DNA of 7,935 bases from Treponema sp. Lineage in GTDB: Bacteria; Spirochaetota; Spirochaetia; Treponematales; Rectinemataceae. The first letter of the stretch is position 1. Each line of letters begins with the position of its first letter. Location of the stretch: assembly GCA_017849315.1 (NCBI GenBank), contig JAFIHQ010000028.1, positions 1 to 7,935 on the forward strand, written 5' to 3'. The notes under the pieces were generated by a model. The model had not been told where the DNA came from, searched no databases, and saw nothing but the letters and a program-made list of their open reading frames with translations. This document shows positions 1 to 5,342 of this stretch, in pieces. The translations under genes and the position numbers were made by a program.

Positions 1-1137
1 CAGCCCTACGGTTTTAAGCGTGACAGTCTTTCCACCAGTGTTTGGTCCCGTTATGATGAGCGTCCGAATGTCTTCGGGAAGAAGGACATCGATAGGGACC
101 GCCTTTTTGCCCAAAAATGGGTGCCGCGCATTCCATATACTCATACCTTGAGAACAACTGGCTGCAAAATTCAGCTTTTCTCTCTTGCACTGTAGAGCCC
201 TTGCCAAGCGCACGTCCATCTGCGCAAGCGAAGCACGTGCCACTTCAAGTGACTGTCTGTAAGGCTTTAGCTTTTCTGTGGTCTCACGCAGGACACGCAA
301 AATCTCCGCCTTCAGCTGAGCCTCTTTTTGGACAAGTTCGTTGTTTTTTTCCACCAGATCAGGAGGTTCAACAAAAACGGTTTGCCCTGAAGCGGACACC
401 TCGTGGATTATTCCGCTTACGCGATTTTTGAAGTTCGCTTTGACTGCAAGTACAGTCCTCCCGTCGCGTTGAATAGCCTCTTCATTCTGCAGTGCCATGC
501 GAAACTCTGCATTTTCTCGATAACGTTCTACTACGCTCTGGATATCTCGGTTGGCCCTGGTAATTTCTTCTCGAGCGCGTCTAATGGATGGCAACTCCCT
601 CATTTGCCCGTCATCCTGAAAGACGCCTTGTATTATTCTGTGTACATCAGTAAGTTTGGGCGAAGCTGCAACAAGATGACCGAGCGTCTGAGTAACCCAC
701 GCTTCAGACGGCTGCATTTCAGGTGCATGTTGCGCCAATTCTGCTTCATGGTGAGCAGATTCGTTTGGCGGTTGTTGTACTTGCACATTATGTTGGACTA
801 ACACCTGTGCTTTGGACAGAAAGGAAGTCACTAAATCGAAGCTCTTTGCCCATGTGCCGAGCGCACAAAGCTCACTCCCTTCCAAGGTTAGTCCCTCGAC
901 CCTAAGATGCTCCATGGCTCTTTCGATCTCAGGGAAGGTACAACTTGGAAGATCATTCTTTGCAAGATAACTGCTTAATGCTGCAATTTCATTTTTAAAA
1001 CGCGACAGATACTCCTCATTGTTGACTGGAAAGCTTGACAAAAGTAGCTGCCGACCCTCGCTAGATATGCAATACTCCGCTACCGAGCTTCGAATACGAG
1101 GAAAATCCAACAGCCTAATACTGTGTTCATTCATCAT
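1..1137 (-). CDS. mutS2: MutS2 family ATPase (endonuclease MutS2), N-terminal part, cut by left edge
   Basis: A frame of 379 codons without a stop runs from 1137 to base 1 and ends just after the Walker A motif GPNTGGKT (residues 364-371). Also seen are the family's RDGRTVLAVK block (about 224-233), SASGQTVFVEP (248-258) and the NARHPFLGKK strand before the P-loop. The core, clamp and start of the ATPase domain are therefore present. Walker B and the C-terminal KOW/Smr region, if present, lie outside the window. MutS2 proteins do not act in classical mismatch repair. They have been linked to suppressing recombination and, in Bacillus, to splitting collided ribosomes. Two adjacent ATGs (1137 and 1134) can serve as start; both lie inside the end of rsgA, so translation is probably coupled. 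Residues about 112-147 form a Gln/His/Glu-rich stretch that looks like an insertion. The family call is firm. Confidence 0.95.
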   Translation of the reverse strand, partial: MMNEHSIRLLDFPRIRSSVAEYCISSEGRQLLLSSFPVNNEEYLSRFKNEIAALSSYLAKNDLPSCTFPEIERAMEHLRVEGLTLEGSELCALGTWAKSFDLVTSFLSKAQVLVQHNVQVQQPPNESAHHEAELAQHAPEMQPSEAWVTQTLGHLVAASPKLTDVHRIIQGVFQDDGQMRELPSIRRAREEITRANRDIQSVVERYRENAEFRMALQNEEAIQRDGRTVLAVKANFKNRVSGIIHEVSASGQTVFVEPPDLVEKNNELVQKEAQLKAEILRVLRETTEKLKPYRQSLEVARASLAQMDVRLARALQCKREKLNFAASCSQGMSIWNARHPFLGKKAVPIDVLLPEDIRTLIITGPNTGGKTVTLKTVGL

Positions 1138-2185
1138 AGTCTGAATATCCGTCCAGGTTTTCTAATGTAGTGTGAGGCGAACTGCTTTGACGAAATGCCT
1201 TACCTCCAGAGCGACGAACCCATTCTTTGCGGCCAACAGATTCCCTGCTAAGCGCACCCTGTTGCTTGCGCTTCCAAGTCTCTGCTTGCGCAAGTTCTGC
1301 AAAGATTCTCAGGTAACTTTCATACCTATCTAGATTTATTTTGCCGATGTCCACAGCATCGGGAACTGAGCAACCGTCTTCGCCTGTGTGAGTACATCTT
1401 GAACCAAGCTTGCAGAAGGCTTCTTGTGCCAAGATTTCCGGAAAACAGGAACTTAATGCAGAAGGCGGAATGCTTCGCAAGGCTAGCCGTCTGACGCCCG
1501 GCGTGTCGACTATCTTGGCACCATCGTCCCGTATCAGAAGTTCTGCCATCGTCGTTGTGTGTTTGCCGCGGTTGTACTTTACAGATACTTCTTGGGTTGT
1601 CCTTTTGAGCCCAGGGAAAAGTGCATTTACCAGACTCGACTTCCCTACTCCGGACTGTCCGGCAAAAACGGAAAGTTTACCTTGTATAAAATTATCTACA
1701 CTATCCAAGCCTATCCCATCTTTAACCGAAATTCGAAAGACCTTGTAGCCAAGTTTTTCATACCCGTCGAGCCTGGTGGTTACCTCATCCGCTATGCCAA
1801 GATCGATTTTGTTCACAATAATTACAAAAGGTAGAGAGGAATACTCGGCAAGGACTGCGACCCTGTCTATGAAACGTGGACGGAATGGGGGTAAACAAAC
1901 AGACGCAACACAACAGACAAGATCAACATTCGCTGCAATAGCCTGCTCCGCCTTGCCTTTCTCATTGTATCGGCCAAAAACGTTTCGTCTTGGGTAGAGT
2001 TTTTCTACAAGTCCTTTGCCTTGATCCGTTGGAACAATTTCGACGCTGTCACCTGATGCCAGACAATTGTAGGTTCCCGATAGCGACTGAATCCGCTTTC
2101 CTTTGATACTACAAAGCCTTACAACATTGTCCTCGCAAAGCACGTAGAAGGTATTCAAAGTGGCAGAAAGCACTAACCCTTTCAA
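1127..2185 (-). CDS. rsgA: Small ribosomal subunit biogenesis GTPase RsgA
   Basis: A 352-residue circularly permuted GTPase that checks late 30S subunit maturation and promotes release of assembly factors. The order of motifs is diagnostic: an N-terminal OB-fold region (about 1-65), then G4 NKID (125-128), G1 GQSGVGKS (176-183), a G2 threonine in GKHTTT (208-213), G3 DTPG (227-230), and a zinc site from C258, C264, H266 and C272. The FRPRFIDR segment (101-108) is also typical. The start codon is TTG at 2185. A TAG lies in frame 12 bases upstream and no ATG or GTG falls between, so TTG is the only reasonable start near murI. The preceding Shine-Dalgarno is weak (AGG about 10 bases upstream). 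The gene begins 19 bases after the murI stop and its TGA lies within the start of mutS2. The C-terminal tail (about 320-352) is basic, then acidic. Confidence 0.97.
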   Translation of the reverse strand: MKGLVLSATLNTFYVLCEDNVVRLCSIKGKRIQSLSGTYNCLASGDSVEIVPTDQGKGLVEKLYPRRNVFGRYNEKGKAEQAIAANVDLVCCVASVCLPPFRPRFIDRVAVLAEYSSLPFVIIVNKIDLGIADEVTTRLDGYEKLGYKVFRISVKDGIGLDSVDNFIQGKLSVFAGQSGVGKSSLVNALFPGLKRTTQEVSVKYNRGKHTTTMAELLIRDDGAKIVDTPGVRRLALRSIPPSALSSCFPEILAQEAFCKLGSRCTHTGEDGCSVPDAVDIGKINLDRYESYLRIFAELAQAETWKRKQQGALSRESVGRKEWVRRSGGKAFRQSSSPHTTLENLDGYSDYDE

Positions 2186-2191
2186 TGTGAT

Positions 2192-2203
2192 AACCTATAG
2201 GTT
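2192..2203. repeat. Perfect 12-bp palindrome between murI and rsgA
   Basis: AACCTATAGGTT is its own reverse complement and fills most of the 19-base gap between the murI stop and the TTG start of rsgA. On the minus strand its right half supplies the only AGG that could act as ribosome-binding site for rsgA. It may be chance. It could also be a small protein-binding site, or a weak structure affecting rsgA translation. Confidence 0.4.
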
Positions 2204-2204
2204 T

Positions 2205-3080
2205 TCACAGCCTTTGAGGCGGATTCTGACCGAATCGCTGAGCCCAAAGGCTATATCGGGGATCGAAAGGTGGGTCCCCTGTTAGTAAGAATTCACCGGT
2301 CTCGGCATTGGGCTTCGGGCAGTCCTTAGTACTGAGAAAACCCAGACTCTGCATGAGCTCGTGTACGCGATTCACTACACCAAGACGCGAATCCACTATG
2401 TCCACATTTTCTCCGTTCAATCGTTGAATTGCAATGCCAATTTCGGTTTCCAAATGCAAAAAGTGCGTGCATGCCAGGACAATTTCATCTGCACTCCGCT
2501 CAAGGAATATCCGCACATAAGGAACAACTGCCTCTATACGTTCCTCCAAGTTGGCAACAAAAAGCCGGTTCTCCACAAAATCGACTAACTCTTGCGCGGG
2601 CAACTTTACAACCTCCACATCGGAAGCATAGCGGGCGATAAGGTCGTCCAGATAAGGATCGTCAACCGTACGCTCTGTAGCCAGAACGCCAATTACTCCT
2701 GTTTTTGTTTGGAGAGCGGCTGGTTTGACCGCGGGCACTGTACCAACAATTGTAAAGCCTGGGTGTGCAGCACGCAGAGAATGGAGCCCAATTTGACTTG
2801 CTGTGTTACATGCTATAACAAGAGCATCGGGCAAGAAGCGGGCTCTCAGACGCCTAACCCGATCATGCAAGATATCTTTGACTTGACTGGGTGGTTTGTT
2901 GCCATATGGGAAACCCGCGTTATCGGCTAGATAATGGAATTTGATCTCTGGCATACGCTCTTTGGCATAAGCAAGATAGGGGAGTCCTCCTATGCCGGAA
3001 TCCAGAAACACTATCGAATGTGTCTGGGTGGTAGAAGAAGCAGTTGCATCGCTAACTTCTGAAATGTTATCAGTAACCAT
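2205..3080 (-). CDS. murI: Glutamate racemase
   Basis: A 291-residue cytoplasmic enzyme that converts L-glutamate to D-glutamate for peptidoglycan, using two cysteines as acid and base. Both are present: C91 in ACNTAS and C204 in ACTHF, with H206 beside the second. The substrate-binding start DSGIGGL (27-33), YLADNAGFPYGNK (50-62) and GTVPAVKPA (113-121) are all family blocks. The protein carries about 21 residues before the first beta strand, rich in Ser, Thr and acidic residues. This is longer than usual, and no other ATG or TTG lies in that stretch; a GTG at codon 24 would fall inside the first strand, so the upstream ATG is chosen. No Shine-Dalgarno is visible. The start lies 7 bases after the stop of the preceding zinc-ribbon gene, which suggests translation by reinitiation within one operon. 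Confidence 0.96.
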   Translation of the reverse strand: MVTDNISEVSDATASSTTQTHSIVFLDSGIGGLPYLAYAKERMPEIKFHYLADNAGFPYGNKPPSQVKDILHDRVRRLRARFLPDALVIACNTASQIGLHSLRAAHPGFTIVGTVPAVKPAALQTKTGVIGVLATERTVDDPYLDDLIARYASDVEVVKLPAQELVDFVENRLFVANLEERIEAVVPYVRIFLERSADEIVLACTHFLHLETEIGIAIQRLNGENVDIVDSRLGVVNRVHELMQSLGFLSTKDCPKPNAETGEFLLTGDPPFDPRYSLWAQRFGQNPPQRL

Positions 3081-3087
3081 AGCTTAT

Positions 3088-3384
3088 TTAGTTTTTGAAC
3101 AATGCATCAAAGGACAAGCGGGCTGATTCGGCTTTGGTCTGAGCCACTCTGTTTCCTGTTGTTTTCTGAAAATATTCTGATGACATAACAAAATAGTCGC
3201 AGTAGTTCCGTTTTTCTTTGTCTTCTACAGACGAATCAACCGTCTCTGTACAATCCCAATGTGCACCAGGTTTATAAAACTTGCACGCGACGCAGACGTG
3301 CATATCTTTGCCACAGACAGGACAAGTCTCGTTAAAACCTATCGAAGAGCCAGTCGCCACTGCGGCACCACAATAATAACACAT
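3088..3384 (-). CDS. Small cysteine-rich zinc-ribbon-like protein, function unknown
   Basis: A 98-residue protein and the probable first gene of the row leading to murI, rsgA and mutS2. It has pairs C2-x2-C5, C21-x2-C24 and C31-x2-C34, then H42-x2-C45 and C62, nine possible metal ligands in the first two thirds. This fits two zinc ribbons or knuckles. The middle block FYKPGAHWDC (36-45) followed by an acidic/basic KEKRNYCDYF block (57-65) resembles a conserved hypothetical protein I remember from spirochaetes, but no function is known to me. There is no signal peptide or membrane segment, so it is probably cytoplasmic. The ATG at 3384 is the only start available: no ATG, GTG or TTG lies between it and the upstream in-frame TAA. 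No Shine-Dalgarno precedes it. A role tied to ribosomes or nucleic acid would suit the neighbours but is inference. Confidence 0.85.
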   Translation of the reverse strand: MCYYCGAAVATGSSIGFNETCPVCGKDMHVCVACKFYKPGAHWDCTETVDSSVEDKEKRNYCDYFVMSSEYFQKTTGNRVAQTKAESARLSFDALFKN

Positions 3385-3463
3385 AGTACTTATTTTATAT
3401 TGCGAAGCAAAACGTTACAAGACAACACTTGCCCTTTGGCCAAGGATGCGTTAGCCTACAGAC
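3385..3463. promoter_or_regulatory. Divergent promoter region between the two operons
   Basis: These 79 bases separate two divergent start codons, so both operons probably have promoters here. The AT-rich core at 3391-3401 can be read both ways. On the minus strand TTGTAA (3420-3415), 17 bases, then TAAAAT (3397-3392) is a plausible sigma70-type pair, with initiation expected within a few bases of the ATG at 3384. On the plus strand TATATT (3396-3401) could be a -10 element, but no good -35 is seen. Neither downstream gene has a Shine-Dalgarno at normal spacing. No terminator, operator palindrome or riboswitch was recognised. Confidence 0.45.
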
Positions 3464-4063
3464 ATGTATCCTACAGAATCCTGTTCGGTTGAGGGCTGCC
3501 CTAATAGCGCATTTCCCGGCCAATCTCTTTGCCTGGAGCACCTTGCAGAACCACTTGCGGCTCTAAGAGATCTTGTGTCGTCCATACATGAAACTTGCAC
3601 CGCCATTAATCTCAACCTCACGAAGATCACATTGCCGGCGGGAGATTTTTCCCGCGTGCACTTTGTAGGATGCTGCTTTAGGCTCGCAACACTTTCACAT
3701 CTGATGTTTACGGGAGCATCCTTTCGTCTCTGTTTTTTCGATTCAGTACGAATCAATTCCTGTGACTTTTCCGGTGCAGATATGGACTTCTGCTCCTTTG
3801 GAGATGCCGACATCTTCGACACCAGCTTTGAAAACTCCGAACTGATTCATGTCAACTTTACCGGTGCCAGGATTCGCGAGAGCACTTTTTCCAGTTCAAA
3901 CCTCTATGACTCGCGCTTTGTCCAATCCAATTTGGACCATTGCCAGTTTGACGACTGTGACTTTAAGCGGGCTTATTTTCTGCCCGAAAAAGCAGAAGCA
4001 CTGTCGTTCCAGGGTTCGAATATAGCTGAGTCGGTTAGAGATTTGGAGCACCTTTATCTATGA
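3464..4063 (+). CDS. Pentapeptide-repeat protein with N-terminal Cys/His cluster
   Basis: A 199-residue protein in two parts. Residues 7-26 hold C7-x4-C12-x10-C23-x2-H26, a likely small zinc-binding module. From residue 52 to 172 every fifth residue is Leu, Phe, Ile or Met without interruption, about 25 pentapeptides or roughly six turns of a square right-handed beta-helix. A short break is followed by F182 and I187. From about residue 97 to 167 the central residues alternate strictly between Phe and an aliphatic residue. Known members such as MfpA and Qnr mimic DNA and bind gyrase, but most have no assigned role, and none is assigned here. No signal peptide is seen. The ATG at 3464 is the first after an in-frame TAG 10 bases upstream. 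The nearest AAGGA lies 17 bases before it, too far for a normal site. The stop overlaps the next start as ATGA. Confidence 0.9.
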   Translation: MYPTESCSVEGCPNSAFPGQSLCLEHLAEPLAALRDLVSSIHETCTAINLNLTKITLPAGDFSRVHFVGCCFRLATLSHLMFTGASFRLCFFDSVRINSCDFSGADMDFCSFGDADIFDTSFENSELIHVNFTGARIRESTFSSSNLYDSRFVQSNLDHCQFDDCDFKRAYFLPEKAEALSFQGSNIAESVRDLEHLYL

Positions 4064-4665
4064 AGCTCTATCAAGATTATTCTGTGTCGGGTTATGCCAA
4101 CTCATATATCCTCGGAGACGGAGAATCAGGAGAAGCAATCCTGGTCGATCCGGCAGAGGTGACAAGCACAATGATCGAGCAGATAGAGCACAACCACTAT
4201 CATTTGTCTACGGTATTGATAACCCACAATCATCTGCACCACATAAGGGGTTTGAGGACACTTTTTAGGATTTATTCTCCTCAAGTGTATGCTTCAAATA
4301 CTCGTCTATTGGACATTCCTTGTAGAAAGGTCAAAGATCAGGAGGTTTTCTCCGTTGCAGGCTGGTCGATATTAGCAATAGCCGTTCCCGGGCACTCCCA
4401 AGATTCAATTGTATATAAAATCGGGAACCTCTTATTTACAGGGGACGTATTGCACGCAGGCATAATCGGAAAGACGACTTCCACATTCAACACGGAGGCT
4501 CTGATAGAGCGCATCAAGGATAAATTGCTTAAGTTTCCTGACGACACCATCGTCCTTCCCGGGCATGGACCGCCTACTACAATCGGGACAGAAAGAAAGT
4601 ACAACCTGGGGTTTATGAAAGGCTATACGGAGGCCCTGGGGCAATCCTACGTGTTTTTTGTGTGA
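4060..4665 (+). CDS. Metallo-beta-lactamase-fold hydrolase with altered metal motif
   Basis: A 201-residue protein of the glyoxalase II-like metallo-beta-lactamase superfamily, probably a cytoplasmic hydrolase of unknown substrate. The fold's landmarks follow in order: an N-terminal strand ending LVDP (28-31), the metal loop THNHLHH (55-61), PGHSQDS (110-116), FTGDVLH (126-132) and LPGHGPPT (166-173). The ligands H56, H58, H61, H112, D129 and H169 are all kept. The Asp of HxHxDH, normally a ligand of the second metal, is His60. This may mean one metal, a different metal, or altered chemistry. The protein is much shorter than hydroxyacylglutathione hydrolase (about 250 residues) and lacks its C-terminal domain. 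Translation is probably coupled to the pentapeptide-repeat gene through the ATGA overlap; a GGAG lies 11 bases upstream. Fold assignment is firm, substrate unknown. Confidence 0.92.
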   Translation: MKLYQDYSVSGYANSYILGDGESGEAILVDPAEVTSTMIEQIEHNHYHLSTVLITHNHLHHIRGLRTLFRIYSPQVYASNTRLLDIPCRKVKDQEVFSVAGWSILAIAVPGHSQDSIVYKIGNLLFTGDVLHAGIIGKTTSTFNTEALIERIKDKLLKFPDDTIVLPGHGPPTTIGTERKYNLGFMKGYTEALGQSYVFFV

Positions 4666-4680
4666 CATTTTTTGTGACAT
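4654..4680 (+). repeat. Short imperfect direct repeat at the end of the hydrolase gene
   Basis: Six T followed by GTGTGACAT (4654-4668) is repeated as six T followed by GTGACAT (4668-4680). The first copy contains the TGA stop of the hydrolase gene. The second lies in the 27-base gap before the DUF2147 gene. It has no inverted symmetry, so it is not a terminator hairpin. It probably arose by slippage duplication. Confidence 0.5.
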
Positions 4681-4681
4681 C

Positions 4682-4710
4682 AGGAGATCAAAATGAGGAG
4701 AGACAAAATG
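4682..4710 (+). promoter_or_regulatory. Tandem ribosome-binding sites, each with its own in-frame ATG
   Basis: AGGAG at 4682-4686 lies 6 bases before the ATG at 4693. AGGAG at 4696-4700 lies 7 bases before a second in-frame ATG at 4708. The two units, about 14 and 15 bases long, are nearly identical and look like a tandem duplication. Both starts are well placed, so the main start of the DUF2147 protein cannot be settled from sequence. Confidence 0.7.
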
Positions 4711-5250
4711 AAGAACGGGCGAACGAGGCAACGCGTTTCTTTTCTCGTTGTTGTGGCAATATGTGCTTTTTGCTCGGTGAGCGCGCTTTCGGCGCAGGAG
4801 TCCATAGTAGGCTTTTGGAAGCAAGTTGACGAAAAGTCTGGCAAGCCCGATTCCCTGGTTTACATTTATCAGTATCAGGGCAAGTTCTTCGGTCGCTTGA
4901 TAGCTTCGTACAAAACCGACGGCACAATAGGTGACACCATCCTCACAAAGCAGGACAAGGCGGACAAGCTTCTGGGCGACCCGCCTTTTTGCGGTCTTGA
5001 CTTTGTCTATAACCTTGAACCCAAAGGGAAAGAATATCGCGGAGGCATAATCGACCCCCGCGACGCCAAAGAGTACGACTGCCGCGTCTGGCGAGAAGGA
5101 AACAATCTCATTGTTCGTGGCCAACTCAAAGGACTGGGCTTTCTGGGCAGGAATCAAACGTGGATAGCGTCCAGCATAGCGGAACTGCCAGCAGACTTCA
5201 CTATGCCGGACCCGAAAACCTTCGTGCCCACAATTCCAAAGAAAAAATAG
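4693..5250 (+). CDS. Exported DUF2147-family protein
   Basis: A 185-residue protein with a signal peptide: a basic n-region (residues 1-14 with five Arg and two Lys), a hydrophobic core about 16-32, and a likely signal peptidase I cut after ALSA at residue 34. No convincing lipobox is seen, so it is probably periplasmic or secreted. The mature part has the DUF2147 pattern: GFWKQVDEKSGKPDS (40-54), a YQGKFFGRL strand pair (61-69), RGGIIDPRDAKEYDC (116-130), NLIVRGQL (138-145) and LGRNQTW (151-157). The fold is expected to be a small beta barrel. The family's molecular function is unknown to me. C100 and C130 could form a disulfide after export. The C-terminus is Pro/Lys-rich. The first ATG is given, but the ATG at 4708 is equally supported. 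The gene lies 27 bases after the hydrolase gene with no terminator between, so it is probably in the same operon. Confidence 0.88.
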   Translation: MRRDKMKNGRTRQRVSFLVVVAICAFCSVSALSAQESIVGFWKQVDEKSGKPDSLVYIYQYQGKFFGRLIASYKTDGTIGDTILTKQDKADKLLGDPPFCGLDFVYNLEPKGKEYRGGIIDPRDAKEYDCRVWREGNNLIVRGQLKGLGFLGRNQTWIASSIAELPADFTMPDPKTFVPTIPKKK

Positions 5251-5342
5251 ATCAAGGCCAGCTTCTCTCGTAACTTCTTTTGACCCAAATGACCCAAAAA
5301 CAGCCATGGAAACAGGGCAGACCCGAGGGTGAAGCCAAGCCT
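5251..5342. other. Convergent intergenic gap with repeats, no classical terminator
   Basis: The gap separates two converging genes. It holds a tandem 9-base repeat, TGACCCAAA twice (5281-5298). It also holds imperfect inverted arms, AGGC-CA-GCTTC (5255-5265) and GAAGC-CAA-GCCT (5331-5342), enclosing 65 bases. No compact GC-rich hairpin followed by a T run was found on either strand. Termination may therefore be Rho-dependent or use a weak structure. Confidence 0.5.

Noticed and set aside
117..905. Three overlapping plus-strand open frames near the left edge.
   Set aside because: They lie opposite the mutS2 frame, which is open for 379 codons with MutS2 motifs throughout. Their translations look like random shadow sequence.
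3451..3822. A 123-codon minus-strand open frame opposite the start of the pentapeptide-repeat gene.
   Set aside because: The plus strand has an uninterrupted repeat pattern with five-residue spacing, which is strong protein-level evidence. The antisense product shows no family features.
4654..4680. The T runs after the hydrolase stop as a Rho-independent terminator.
   Set aside because: The T runs are not preceded by an inverted repeat, and the segment is a direct repeat. The downstream gene follows after only 27 bases.
4693..4773. Reading the DUF2147 signal sequence as a lipoprotein signal because of Cys24 and Cys27.
   Set aside because: Both cysteines lie within the hydrophobic core without a lipobox, and a good signal peptidase I site (ALSA) follows.
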